From: Microbacterium sp. Marseille-Q6648
GTDB taxonomy: Bacteria; Actinomycetota; Actinomycetes; Actinomycetales; Microbacteriaceae
DNA: 64,000 nt
Direction of reading: 5' to 3'
NCBI RefSeq assembly: GCF_943181415.1
Contig: NZ_CALPBZ010000002.1
Span: forward strand, 248,001 to 312,000
The position numbers and the translations under genes are program-made. Positions 36,229 through 45,244 of this stretch are shown here, piece after piece; positions within the stretch are counted from its first letter, which is position 1, and every line of letters starts with the position of its first letter. The notes under the pieces were generated by a model, which ran no database searches, was not told where the DNA came from, and saw only the letters and a list, made by a program, of their open reading frames with translations.

Positions 36229-37146
36229 CTATTCGGCCGCGGGCGCCGCCTCGGCGTCGGCGACGGCGGGTGATCCGGCGGCATCCTCGCGCGGCGTGCC
36301 CCGCTCGGCGAAGCGTCGCCCGAGCCAGGCGAGCAGGTCGGCTCGCACCTCGGCCTGCACGCGCTCGTTGAAGATCTCGTGGCGGGCGTCCGGGTACACC
36401 AGGGTGGTCACGTCCGTGAAGCCCGAGCGCGTGCGGTACGCCTCGGCCAGGCGGTGGACACTCCGCGGGCCGCCGACGCTGTCGTCGCGGCCGACCATGA
36501 GGAGTGTCGGGATGTCACGCCCGAGATCTCGCCGCGGGCGGCCGATGAGCCGGAGCGTGTCAAGCGGGCCGAACAGCTTGAGCAGCGGAGTGGAGGTCGT
36601 CAGCGGGTCGTCGAGGAACGCCCGGCCGACCGCGGGATCCGACGACAGCCACTCGGTGCCGAGGGCGCCCGGGCGGTTCCAGCGCGCATTCAGATCACCG
36701 GAGTTGAGCGAGCCCGGCCAGCGCAGGGCGGAACCGCTCAGGACGACCGCGTCGAATGCGTCGGGATGCTTGTTGAGCAGCATCTGCGAGAGGAACGATC
36801 CCCAGGAGTGCCCGAGGAGGACGAGCGGCAGGCCGGGGTTCTCCTCGCGGATGAGCTGGGTGAGCTGCCAGACGGCAGCCTCGGCGGCGCGCAGACCACC
36901 GGGGCCGAGCGTGCCCAGGCGCGACGCGTCCCCGTCGTGCTGGGTCATGCCGGTGCGCCCGTGACCGCGGTGGTCGTCGGCGTAGACGGTGTAGCCGTCG
37001 GCGGTGAGCGCCTCGATGAGCGCCCCGTAGCGGCCCGCGTGCTCGCCGACGCCGTGCAGCAGCTGGACCACCGCCCGCGGCGTCGTCGTCGCGGGGTGGA
37101 CGTCGTAGACGATCGCAACGCCGTGCGCATCGATGAACTCGGGCAT
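36229..37146 (-). CDS. Alpha/beta hydrolase, monoacylglycerol lipase-like
   Basis: 305 aa. Oxyanion LLHGVGEHAGRY, nucleophile Ser114 in GHSWG, acid GRDDSVGG and His in YPDARHEIFNE. HGxGEHxxRY and GHSxG are marks of the lysophospholipase/monoacylglycerol lipase group. Cytoplasmic. The ATG lies 8 nt after TAGACT (37159-37154), without an RBS: probably leaderless. The C-terminal 20 residues are Ala/Glu/Asp-rich and dispensable in appearance. Confidence 0.87.
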   Translation of the reverse strand: MPEFIDAHGVAIVYDVHPATTTPRAVVQLLHGVGEHAGRYGALIEALTADGYTVYADDHRGHGRTGMTQHDGDASRLGTLGPGGLRAAEAAVWQLTQLIREENPGLPLVLLGHSWGSFLSQMLLNKHPDAFDAVVLSGSALRWPGSLNSGDLNARWNRPGALGTEWLSSDPAVGRAFLDDPLTTSTPLLKLFGPLDTLRLIGRPRRDLGRDIPTLLMVGRDDSVGGPRSVHRLAEAYRTRSGFTDVTTLVYPDARHEIFNERVQAEVRADLLAWLGRRFAERGTPREDAAGSPAVADAEAAPAAE

Positions 37147-37206
37147 GCCGATGAGTCTAGGGTGGCGGCGCTCGTCCGTCGCCGTCCATCCGGGGGCGCC
37201 TTTCTT

Positions 37207-37230
37207 TAGCATGACTAATGAGCTATGCTA
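37207..37230. promoter_or_regulatory. MarR operator upstream of the MarR-MFS operon
   Basis: TAGCAT (37207-37212) and ATGCTA (37225-37230) are exact inverted arms around GACTAATGAGCT, with further partial symmetry inside. It is A/T-rich against the local background and lies directly in front of the Shine-Dalgarno of the MarR gene, the usual autoregulatory position. Confidence 0.7.
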
Positions 37231-37239
37231 AGGAATCGC

Positions 37240-37704
37240 ATGAACGTCGAGACCCCCGCATCCGCCCCCGCTTCCGACGAGCACGCCCATCTCGCTCCCG
37301 CGGCCTCCGAGCTGCGCATGGCCGTCTTCCGCTTCGCGCGGCGCCTGCGCGCCGAGCGGGCCATCGACGGCATGAGCGACGGGCAGTTCGCCGTCCTCGC
37401 CGCCCTCAAGCTCCACGGACCCCACACGCTCGGCGAACTCGCCGAACGCGAGCGCGTCACGGCCCCGTCGATGAACCGCACCGTGAACTGCCTCGAGGAG
37501 TCGGGCTACCTCTCGCGCACGCCCGACGAGAGCGATCGCCGCAAGGTCGTCATCCAGATCGCGCCCGCCGGCCTCGACGTCGTCGAAGAGACGGTGCGGC
37601 GCCGCGACGCGTGGGTGGAGGGCTTCCTCGCCTCGCTCGACGACGGCGAACGGGCCACGCTCGCCTCGGCCGCCGAGATCCTGCAGCGGGCGGTGACGCG
37701 ATGA
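37240..37704 (+). CDS. MarR family transcriptional regulator
   Basis: 154 aa winged helix. GELAERERVTAPSMNRTVNCLEESGYLSRTPDESDRRKVVIQIAPAG (residues about 72-118) covers recognition helix and wing (DxRxxxxxLT type). ATG 37240 has AAGGAA 4 nt upstream; the ATG at 37225 lies inside the operator and is disfavoured. It overlaps the MFS gene by 4 bp, a standard repressor-efflux arrangement: an inducer would release the operator and raise exporter levels. Confidence 0.92.
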   Translation: MNVETPASAPASDEHAHLAPAASELRMAVFRFARRLRAERAIDGMSDGQFAVLAALKLHGPHTLGELAERERVTAPSMNRTVNCLEESGYLSRTPDESDRRKVVIQIAPAGLDVVEETVRRRDAWVEGFLASLDDGERATLASAAEILQRAVTR

Positions 37705-39095
37705 CCCCCTCGTCCCCTCCACGCGCCGCTGGCGTGCCGCGCGGAGCCTCCGGGCGTGGGGCCCCAGCGATGTTCCGTTCGTTCTCGGTCTTCAACTACC
37801 GCGTGTGGTTCATCGGCGCGCTCGTGTCTAACGTCGGCGCCTGGATGCAGGCCACCGCCATCAGCTGGGTCGTCCTCACCGAGCTGACCGACAACGACGC
37901 CGCGGCCATGGGCATCACGATGGCGCTGCAGTTCGCGCCGCCGCTGCTGCTGGTGGGGATCACCGGCTGGGTCGCCGACCGCTTCGACCGGCGCCGCCTG
38001 CTCGTGGTCACGCAGTCAGTGCTCCTCCTGCTGGGCATCGCGATCGGCATCCTCATCTTCGCCGGCGTCATGACGCTGCCGATCATGTACGCGTTCGCGC
38101 TCGGACTGGGTGTCGTGGCCGCCTTCGACAACCCGGCGCGCCAGGCCTTCGTATCGGACCTGGTCTCGCGCGAGAACGCCTCGAACGCGGTCGCGCTCAA
38201 CGCGGCATCCTTCAACGGCGCCCGCATGATCGGCCCCGCCGTCGGCGGTCTGGTCATCGTCGCCGTCGGCACCGGGTGGGTGTTCGTCCTCAATGCGGTC
38301 ACCTTCCTGGCGATGCTCGCCGCGCTCCTGCTCATCCGCACGCACGAGCTGATCCCGCGGGTGAAGGCGCCGGGCTCCGCGCGGCTCGCGGACGGCTTCC
38401 ACTATGTCGCCCGGCGGCCCGACCTCATCGTGACGTTCGCGATGGTGTTCCTTGTGGGCGCGTTCGGCATGAACTTCCCGATCTTCGCCTCGACCATGGC
38501 GCTGGAATTCGGCCAGGAGGCCGACGGCTTCGGGCTGCTCAGCTCGATCCTCGCGATCGGGTCCCTTGCCGGCGCGCTCATGGCCGCCCGCCGCGACCGC
38601 GCCCGCATCCGCGTCGTGATCGCGGGCACGCTGCTGTTCGCCGCGGCCGCCACCGTCTCGGCGTTCATGCCGACCTACTGGACATATGCCGTCACGCTCA
38701 TGTTCACGGGGTTCGCGGTCGTGACCATGCTGACCACAGCCAACGGCTACGTCCAGACGACGACGGATCCGGCCCTGCGCGGACGCGTCCTCGCCTTGTA
38801 CATGGCGATCCTCATGGGCGGCACGCCGATCGGCGCCCCCATCGTCGGGTGGGTGGCCGACGAGTTCGGCCCGCGCGCGGCGATCATGATGGGCGCGGGC
38901 GCCGCCCTCGTCGCGTTCGCCGTCGGAGCGACGTGGCTCATCGTCTCGGGACGCCTGCACCGCCATGAGCGGCGCCGCTTCCGTCTCACGCTCGACGAGA
39001 CGCGCCCGATGTCGGTGATCCCGCCCGAGGAGTTCAGCGACCAGATCGCGCAGACCACGCCGCTGCGTCCCTCGTCGGAGCGGCGCGCCTCCTGA
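37701..39095 (+). CDS. MFS transporter, EntS/MFS_3-type exporter
   Basis: 464 aa, about 12 membrane helices. Starts after a 23-residue Pro/Ala/Gly-rich tail with FRSFSVFNYRVWFIGALVSNVGAWMQATAISWVVL, the classic beginning of this subfamily, and has GWVADRFDRRRLL in loop 2-3 (motif A). Drug or metabolite/siderophore export is typical; substrate unknown. Regulated by the coupled MarR. Confidence 0.88.
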   Translation: MTPSSPPRAAGVPRGASGRGAPAMFRSFSVFNYRVWFIGALVSNVGAWMQATAISWVVLTELTDNDAAAMGITMALQFAPPLLLVGITGWVADRFDRRRLLVVTQSVLLLLGIAIGILIFAGVMTLPIMYAFALGLGVVAAFDNPARQAFVSDLVSRENASNAVALNAASFNGARMIGPAVGGLVIVAVGTGWVFVLNAVTFLAMLAALLLIRTHELIPRVKAPGSARLADGFHYVARRPDLIVTFAMVFLVGAFGMNFPIFASTMALEFGQEADGFGLLSSILAIGSLAGALMAARRDRARIRVVIAGTLLFAAAATVSAFMPTYWTYAVTLMFTGFAVVTMLTTANGYVQTTTDPALRGRVLALYMAILMGGTPIGAPIVGWVADEFGPRAAIMMGAGAALVAFAVGATWLIVSGRLHRHERRRFRLTLDETRPMSVIPPEEFSDQIAQTTPLRPSSERRAS

Positions 39096-39105
39096 CCCCC
39101 CGCCC

Positions 39106-39274
39106 CGGTGACGCGTGCGCACGCGTCACACCCGTGCGTGATTCCCCCGCACGCCGGTGCTGCGTGCGCACGCGTCCCAGGACGAGGACGGTGGGGGGCC
39201 CGGTGACGCGTGCGCACGCGTCACACCTGTGCGTGATTGCCACGCACGCCGGTGGTGCGTGCGCACGCGTCCCA
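39106..39274. repeat. 74-bp direct repeat (locus B) with paired GTGCGCAC palindromes
   Basis: Copies at 39106-39179 and 39201-39274 (95-bp period) differ at a handful of positions. Each has two GTGCGCAC palindromes with centres 49 bp apart (39115-39122 and 39164-39171 in copy 1) and CGTGCGTGATT between them. This is the same spacing as in loci A (13682-13857) and C (55957-56013). The outer bases CGGTGACGCGTG/CACGCGTCAC extend the first palindrome. The repeat fills the gap between the convergent MFS and GH2 genes. Confidence 0.85.
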
Positions 39275-39303
39275 CGGGGGGAGGAGGGGCGGGGGATGCT
39301 GCG

Positions 39304-41724
39304 TCAGCGGTGCGCGATGACGACCGCCCGGGCCGGGGCGAACCCCTCGGCAGACACCGTCACCGTGATCTCACCGGCGCCGGTCGGCCGGACGATCGCC
39401 AGCGCGCGGCCGTCGTAGGTGGTCACGGTGTCGCTCGAGAAGGTCTCCTCGGTGCGGGCGCGGCCCGTGCCGAGGCCCGCCAGCTCGCCGGGCCCGGTCA
39501 CCTCGACCCGGACGCGCGTATCGGCGTCGCACGGGACGATCCCGGTGGCGTCCTCCACTCTCGCGACGACGTAGACGAGGCCGTCGGGACCCGCCTCGTC
39601 CGATTCGGCGCGGGCCACGAGCGCGAGCGATCCCGCCGAGGACCGCAGCGCGTGCCGGCCGGATTCCGCGCCGGCGCGCCGCGCCACCGCCACGAGCTCC
39701 CCCGGCTGCCAGGTCGTCTCGAACCGCGCACGGAACGCCTTCTCGCCACCTACCGGCTCCACCCCGATCGAGACGCCGTCGAGGAGCAGCTCGACCTCGT
39801 CGGCATCGGCGTACACATCGACCGTGACGGGGGCGCCGGGCGCGGCATCCCACGACCACGAGGCGACCGTGTCATCCCACGACCACGGCGTCGTCGCCGT
39901 GGGGCGACCGTGGTGCTGCGGGCGGTGCACCGCGATGTAGGGGTCGGTCCGCAGCCCGTAGACGATCTCGCGATAGAACGACACCGTCCGGCGGTGGCCG
40001 GTGATGTCGAGATCGCCGCACTCCGCGGTCAGGTAAGGGAAAGGGCCGGCGGTTCCGGTGGGGGCGTAGCCGTCGACGTCGGTGTAGTCGACCCGGCCGA
40101 TGCCGGCCTCGCCCAGGTAGTCCCAGCCGGTCCACGTGAAGTCGCCGATCACGTGCGGCAGCACTTCGACGAGCGCCCACATCGCATCGATGTGAGCCGG
40201 GAACGTCTCGGACCCGACGATCACGCGGTGGGGGTACTGCTCGGCATCCTGCCGATAGCGGGAGTCTGCGTAATTGAAGCCCACGATGTCGAGGACGGCG
40301 GCGGACTCCTCGATGGAGTCGCTGACGAGCGCCGAGGCGTTCATGCGGGCCATCTGCTCGCCCATGTTCGCCATCATCGTGTTCGGGTCGGCGGCTTCGA
40401 GTTCGGCCATGGCCTCGGACATCCGCGGCAGGTTGGCGATGATGCCGTTGATGCCGTTGGTGACCGGGCGCGTGGGGTCCAGTGCGCGGACCTCCTCTGC
40501 CAGGCGCCGGCTCCACGTCGCGCCGTGCGGGGTGCCGAGCTCGAGGATCTCGTTGCCGATGGAGTACATCACCACGCTGGGGTGGTTGACGTCCTTCGCC
40601 ACGAGGGCGGCGACGTCGTGACGCCACGTGTCCGGGAAGGTCACCGCGCTGTCGAAGGCCGTCTTCGAGCGCGTCCACACGTCCGTGAGCTCGTCCATCA
40701 CGAGTACGCCGTACCGGTCGCACGCGTCGAGCATCGCTCGGCTCATCGGGTTGTGGGCGCTGCGCAGCGCGTTGAACCCGGCCGCTTTCAGCAACCGCAC
40801 CCGGCGGTCCTCGGCGGCATCGGGCGTCGCGGCCCCCAGTGGTCCGTTGTCGTGGTGCACGCACGCGCCGCGCATCAGCACCGGCAGCCCGTTGATGCGC
40901 AGGCCCCGCGCGGGGTCGACCTGAAGACGACGGATGCCGAAGGCCACGGTGTCGGCATCGAGGTGAACGTCGCCCTCGTCCAGACTCGTCCGGGCCTCGT
41001 ACAGCCAGGGCGTGTCCGGGTGCCACAGCTGCGCGCCCGGGACGGCGATCCGCACGCGGGCGACAGCCTGCGAGCCGGGAAGCACCGTGACCGGCGCATC
41101 CGCGCGAGCTGCCACGGTGCCGTCGGGAGCGACGACCTCCCACGCGACGCGCGGCGTACGGGTGTGACGAGTGCCGTTCGCGACCGTCGTGGCGATCTCG
41201 ACCACCGCGCGGTCCGCGTCGATGTCGGGCGTCGTCACCCGCGTCCCGCCCAGGGGCACGTGGACGGGGTCGGCAATCACCAGATGGACCGGCCGATGGA
41301 TGCCCGCGCCGGAATACCACCGGCTGTCGCGATGCGCTCGGGCCTCGACGGTGATGCGCTGCGTCTGCCCGAAGCGGAGGAACGGGTCGAGGGCAACGAC
41401 GAAGCCGTTGTAGCCGCTTGTCTCGTGCGCGACCACGGCGCCGTCGACGAACACGGTCGCGTCGCGGTACACACCCTCGAACTCCAGCTGGACCGTCTTG
41501 TCCCGCCATTCCAGAGGCACGTCGACGCTGCGGGCGTACTCGAAGACGCCGCCAGGGTGATATCCGCTGTTGACCCCCTGGTCGCTCGCGGCGGAGCGCG
41601 CGAGGTCGCGGATCGCGTCGTGCGGCAGACGCACCGGCCGCGGAGCCGTGTCGGGGGTGGGCTGCTCGAACGCGCCGAGCTTCGGGCCGACGGTCCACCC
41701 GTCGTGGAACGGGACGCGGATCAT
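39304..41724 (-). CDS. Glycoside hydrolase family 2, beta-galactosidase-like
   Basis: 806 aa. Jelly-roll domain (EFEGVYRDATVFVDG), immunoglobulin-like domain, TIM barrel with FNALRSAHNPMSRAMLDACDRYGVLVMDE, acid/base Glu in MYSIGNEILELG and nucleophile Glu in VIVGSETFPAH, then two more beta-sandwich domains. Members are beta-galactosidases, beta-glucuronidases or related exo-enzymes; galactosidase is preferred from the barrel motifs. No signal peptide. ATG 41724 overlaps the TetR stop by 4 bp, so it is the second gene of a TetR-GH2 unit. Confidence 0.88.
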   Translation of the reverse strand: MIRVPFHDGWTVGPKLGAFEQPTPDTAPRPVRLPHDAIRDLARSAASDQGVNSGYHPGGVFEYARSVDVPLEWRDKTVQLEFEGVYRDATVFVDGAVVAHETSGYNGFVVALDPFLRFGQTQRITVEARAHRDSRWYSGAGIHRPVHLVIADPVHVPLGGTRVTTPDIDADRAVVEIATTVANGTRHTRTPRVAWEVVAPDGTVAARADAPVTVLPGSQAVARVRIAVPGAQLWHPDTPWLYEARTSLDEGDVHLDADTVAFGIRRLQVDPARGLRINGLPVLMRGACVHHDNGPLGAATPDAAEDRRVRLLKAAGFNALRSAHNPMSRAMLDACDRYGVLVMDELTDVWTRSKTAFDSAVTFPDTWRHDVAALVAKDVNHPSVVMYSIGNEILELGTPHGATWSRRLAEEVRALDPTRPVTNGINGIIANLPRMSEAMAELEAADPNTMMANMGEQMARMNASALVSDSIEESAAVLDIVGFNYADSRYRQDAEQYPHRVIVGSETFPAHIDAMWALVEVLPHVIGDFTWTGWDYLGEAGIGRVDYTDVDGYAPTGTAGPFPYLTAECGDLDITGHRRTVSFYREIVYGLRTDPYIAVHRPQHHGRPTATTPWSWDDTVASWSWDAAPGAPVTVDVYADADEVELLLDGVSIGVEPVGGEKAFRARFETTWQPGELVAVARRAGAESGRHALRSSAGSLALVARAESDEAGPDGLVYVVARVEDATGIVPCDADTRVRVEVTGPGELAGLGTGRARTEETFSSDTVTTYDGRALAIVRPTGAGEITVTVSAEGFAPARAVVIAHR

Positions 41725-42521
41725 GCGAGGTCCTTCGATTCGGGATCGGCACCTTCGGCGCCGGACGCTTCGGTGGCTGAGATGGTCGGGGTGGCCTCGG
41801 CTTCAGCGGCCTCCGCTTCAGCGGCGCCGGCTTCCGTGCCGGCGGCTTCCGTGCCGGCGCGCGCGTCGAGCACCCGCTCGATCGAGCCCAGGTCGTAGCC
41901 GACCACGAAGCCGCGGAAGAACTCCGCGAGTGCGTCGGCCATGTCGACGACATCGCGATCGAGCAGCCACTGCACCTGCAGACCGTCCATCAGGGCAATG
42001 GTGGCGACAGCCGCGCGGACCGGATCGACACCGTCCTCGAGCCGTCCGTCGTCGGCGAGCTTGGCGAAGGCCAGCGAGATCATCTCGCGCGTCCACTCGT
42101 ATCTGCGCACGAAGTAGGCGTGGGCGGGGTGATCGGGCGAGGTGGCCTCGGCGGAGAGCGTGGTGTAGAGCTCGACGACGCCGGGCGTGCCGGCGTTGTG
42201 GGCCGCGAGCGCGACCAGACCGCGAAGCGTGTCGGCCCCGTCCGGCTGGGTGACGTCCACGTAGCTGCGCGAGCGCTCGTCACGATGGTCGAGCACGGCC
42301 TGCAGCAGGGCGCTCTTGCTGCGGAAGTGATGCAGGAGACCCGCCTCGCTCATCCCGACGCGCGCTGCGACTTCACGCAGCGATCCGGAGCGGTACCCCG
42401 ATTCGGCGAAGACCTCGAGCGCCGCGTCGAGGATGGCCGTGCGCGTGGCGGCGCTCTTGGCGTACTCTCCGCGAGGTTTGCGAGCGCGGGTGGTCGCCGC
42501 GGTCGCGGAGGTGTCCGTCAT
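41721..42521 (-). CDS. TetR family regulator of the GH2/ABC/GH3 locus
   Basis: 266 aa. HTH GSLREVAARVGMSEAGLLHHFRSKSALLQAVL (residues about 43-75), C-terminal ligand domain, then an Ala/Glu/Thr-rich low-complexity tail of about 45 residues. ATG 42521 lies 7 nt after TACGGT (42533-42528) with no RBS: leaderless. Divergent from the ABC importer genes and cotranscribed with GH2; likely controls both through the palindrome at 42608-42632. TetR control of a sugar locus is less usual than LacI. Confidence 0.88.
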   Translation of the reverse strand: MTDTSATAATTRARKPRGEYAKSAATRTAILDAALEVFAESGYRSGSLREVAARVGMSEAGLLHHFRSKSALLQAVLDHRDERSRSYVDVTQPDGADTLRGLVALAAHNAGTPGVVELYTTLSAEATSPDHPAHAYFVRRYEWTREMISLAFAKLADDGRLEDGVDPVRAAVATIALMDGLQVQWLLDRDVVDMADALAEFFRGFVVGYDLGSIERVLDARAGTEAAGTEAGAAEAEAAEAEATPTISATEASGAEGADPESKDLA

Positions 42522-42607
42522 GGTCTCACCGTATCCCGCGGCTCCTCCCCCATCGGTGGTGCTCGCGGACCTTTCACGACCGTTCTATAACGAATTACGA
42601 GCGATCG

Positions 42608-42632
42608 CTAGTTTTTCAACGTAAAAACCTAG
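42608..42632. promoter_or_regulatory. Candidate TetR operator between TetR and the ABC importer
   Basis: CTAGTTTTT (42608-42616) and AAAAACCTAG (42623-42632) form an AT-rich quasi-palindrome (one base difference in the arms) in otherwise GC-rich DNA. A TACGGT -10 for the plus-strand genes follows at 42653-42658. The whole gap 42522-42709 is unusually AT-rich around this site. Confidence 0.55.
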
Positions 42633-42709
42633 TGCTCATTCGGAATTGCTGTTACGGTCTCCTCCAGAAGGCGATCCACAGGGGCATCGCCGCTTAGAAG
42701 GGACCAAGG

Positions 42710-44242
42710 ATGTTCCGTTGGAAGGCCACAGCAGCCGCCCTCGCGATCACCGCTCTCGCCCTCACCGGCTGCGCCGGCGGAGGCACTGACTCCGGCAACG
42801 GCGGCGGCAGCGCGAGCGGAGGCACCCTCACGCTCGGCGCGATCATCGAGCCGCTCACCCTCGACCCCGCCGGCGCCGAGTGGGGCAACCGCTCGCCGTT
42901 CTACCAGGCGATGTACGACACCCTCCTGCTCGCGACGCCCGAGGGCGAGATCGAGCCGTTCCTGGCGACCGCGTGGGAGTACAACGAAGACAACACCGTC
43001 CTCACACTGACGATCCGCGAGGACGTCACCTTCACCGACGGCAGCGAACTGACCGCCGACGTCGTGGTCGAGAACCTGCAGCGCTTCAAGGACGGCACCT
43101 CACCCGACGCGTCCTACTTCGCCGGCGTCACCTCCTTCGAGGCACCGGACGCGACCACTGTCACGATCACCCTCGACGCGCCGAACCCGGCGCTGCTGAA
43201 CTACCTGACGCGCGACGCCGGCCTGATCGCCTCGAGCGAGGCCATCGCCGCGGGCGACCTCGCGACCAACCCGGTGGGCTCCGGGCCGTACGTGCTCGAC
43301 ACCGGCGCGACCGTGGCGGGCACGAGCTACGTCTACACGGCCAACGAGGACTACTGGAACCCGGAGCTGCAGCACTACGACCGCCTGGTCATCAATGTGC
43401 TCAGCGACCAGACCGCGGCCCTGAACGCCATCAAGGCCGGCGAGGCCAACGCCGTCAAGGTGACCTCGAGCGACAACCTCGCCGAGATCGAGGGCGCCGG
43501 CTGGACCGTCAACGCCAACGAGCTGGACGTCGCGAGCCTGCTGCTGCTCGACCGCGCAGGCGACATGAACGAGCCGCTCGGCGACGTCCGCGTCCGCCAG
43601 GCCATCAACCACGCGTTCGACCGCGAAGGCCTGCTGCAGGCGCTCGAGGGCGGCAACGGCACGGTGACCGGTCAGATGTTCCCGCCGTCGTCGGCCGCGT
43701 ACGACGCCGAGCTCGACGAGTACTACGGCTACGACCCCGAGAAGGCCAAGGAGCTGCTGGCCGAGGCCGGCTACGAGGACGGCTTCACCCTCGAACTGCC
43801 GAACTCGGCACTCCTGGGCGGCACGACCTACACGCTGCACGAGCAGCAGCTGGCCGACATCGGCATCACGGTCGAGTACACCGACCCGGGCAGCAACTTC
43901 ATCGCCGACCTGCTCGCGCCGAAGTTCCCCGCCGCCTACATCCCGCTCGAGCAGAACCCCGACTGGCAGCTCATCCAGTTCATGCTCTCGCCCACCGCGA
44001 TCTTCAACCCGTTCAAGTACGAAGACCCGCAGGTGAACGAGTACATCGAGCAGATCCAGAACGGCGACGAGGCCACGCAGGACGAGGTCGTCAAGGAGCT
44101 CAACCGCTACCTCGTCGAGCAGGCCTGGTTCGCCCCCATGTACCGCGTGCAGGGCAACTTCCCGTCCGACGCGAACACCACCGTCGAGATGCTGCCGACC
44201 AACACCTACCCGGCCATCTACGACATCTACCCCGCCAACTGA
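42710..44242 (+). CDS. ABC transporter substrate-binding lipoprotein, family 5 (oligopeptide type)
   Basis: 510 aa. Lipobox LALTGC (Cys20), Gly/Ser linker, then the SBP_bac_5 fold: LTLGAIIEPLTLDPAGAEWG, VTFTDGSELTADVVVENLQRFKDG and NPVGSGPYVLDTG. Family 5 proteins bind peptides, nickel or, in many actinobacteria and thermophiles, oligosaccharides. Surrounded by GH2, GH3, GH43 and GH78 genes, a plant oligosaccharide or glycoside is the likely ligand. A strong hairpin follows it, probably raising its level over the permeases. Confidence 0.9.
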   Translation: MFRWKATAAALAITALALTGCAGGGTDSGNGGGSASGGTLTLGAIIEPLTLDPAGAEWGNRSPFYQAMYDTLLLATPEGEIEPFLATAWEYNEDNTVLTLTIREDVTFTDGSELTADVVVENLQRFKDGTSPDASYFAGVTSFEAPDATTVTITLDAPNPALLNYLTRDAGLIASSEAIAAGDLATNPVGSGPYVLDTGATVAGTSYVYTANEDYWNPELQHYDRLVINVLSDQTAALNAIKAGEANAVKVTSSDNLAEIEGAGWTVNANELDVASLLLLDRAGDMNEPLGDVRVRQAINHAFDREGLLQALEGGNGTVTGQMFPPSSAAYDAELDEYYGYDPEKAKELLAEAGYEDGFTLELPNSALLGGTTYTLHEQQLADIGITVEYTDPGSNFIADLLAPKFPAAYIPLEQNPDWQLIQFMLSPTAIFNPFKYEDPQVNEYIEQIQNGDEATQDEVVKELNRYLVEQAWFAPMYRVQGNFPSDANTTVEMLPTNTYPAIYDIYPAN

Positions 44243-44248
44243 TCACTC

Positions 44249-44281
44249 CCCGGCCCGCCCGCGCACCGCGGGCGGGCCGGG
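44249..44281 (+). terminator. Strong intra-operon hairpin after the binding-protein gene
   Basis: Perfect 14-bp stem CCCGGCCCGCCCGC (44249-44262) / GCGGGCGGGCCGGG (44268-44281) with a 5-nt loop, 6 bp after the stop. No U-tract. As the permease genes follow on the same strand, it probably acts as a partial terminator or mRNA-stabilising end, giving more binding protein than permease. Confidence 0.75.
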
Positions 44282-44302
44282 ACCGATCCCCTGGGACGAC
44301 AC

Positions 44303-45244
44303 ATGCTGACTTTCATCCTCCGGCGCCTGCTCGCGGGCCTCGTGCTGATCTTCGCGGTCTCGCTCGTCGCGTTCACCATGCTCTACGCCGGCGGCGGAGA
44401 CATCGCCCGCCGCATCATGGGCCAGAACGCCTCGGACGAGACCGTCGCCCTGCGCGCGCAGCAGCTCGGCCTCGACCAGCCCCTGGTCGTCCAGTACGTC
44501 AACTGGCTCACCTCGGCCATCACCGGCGACTTCGGGGTCTCGTGGTTCACGAGCCAGCCGGTCACCACCAGCCTGACCAGCCGCCTCGCCGTGACGCTCT
44601 CGCTCGTCATCGGCACCACCATCGTGGCCGCGATCATCTCGGTCGTCCTCGGCGTCCTCGCCGCCCGCCGCGGCGGATGGGTCGACGCCGTCGTCCAGTT
44701 CATCGCCGTCATCGGCTTCGCCGTCCCCGGCTTCCTCATCGCCCTCTACCTCGTGCTGTGGTTCGCAATCGAGCTGGGCTGGTTCAAAGCGACCGGCTAC
44801 ATCCCCATCGGCACCTCCTTCACGGGATGGCTCTCGTCGGTGACACTGCCCATCGCGGCCCTCTCGCTCAGCGCAATCGCGGCCGTCGCGCAGCAGGTGC
44901 GCGGCTCGGTCGTCGACGCGCTCTCGCGCGACTACGTCCGCACGCTCCGCGCCCGGGGCCTGAGCATGAACCGCGTCGTCTTCAAGCACGTGCTGCGCAA
45001 CGCCGGCGGCCCCGCGCTGGCCGTCCTCGCCGTGCAGTTCGTAGGGCTCCTCGGCGGCGCCGTCATCGTCGAGCAGGTGTTCGCCCTTCCCGGCGTCGGC
45101 CAGCTGACCGTCAGCGCCACCAGCTCGGGTGACATCCCCGTCGTCATGGGCGTGGTCATCGCCACGGCCGTGATCGTCGTGGTCGTCAACCTCCTCATCG
45201 ATCTCGCGCAGGCTGCGCTCAACCCGAAGGTGCGACTGTCATGA
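44303..45244 (+). CDS. ABC transporter permease, DppB type
   Basis: 313 aa, six helices. N-terminal MLTFILRRLLAGLVLIFAVSLVAF and the EAA loop DYVRTLRARGLSMNRVVFKHVLRNA are diagnostic for DppB/OppB. First permease of the importer; overlaps the next gene by 4 bp. Confidence 0.92.
   Translation: MLTFILRRLLAGLVLIFAVSLVAFTMLYAGGGDIARRIMGQNASDETVALRAQQLGLDQPLVVQYVNWLTSAITGDFGVSWFTSQPVTTSLTSRLAVTLSLVIGTTIVAAIISVVLGVLAARRGGWVDAVVQFIAVIGFAVPGFLIALYLVLWFAIELGWFKATGYIPIGTSFTGWLSSVTLPIAALSLSAIAAVAQQVRGSVVDALSRDYVRTLRARGLSMNRVVFKHVLRNAGGPALAVLAVQFVGLLGGAVIVEQVFALPGVGQLTVSATSSGDIPVVMGVVIATAVIVVVVNLLIDLAQAALNPKVRLS

Noticed and set aside
39157-41898. A 913-codon plus-strand open frame opposite GH2
   Set aside because: Antisense shadow of a convincing GH2 glycosidase; begins inside the intergenic repeats and has no recognisable motif.
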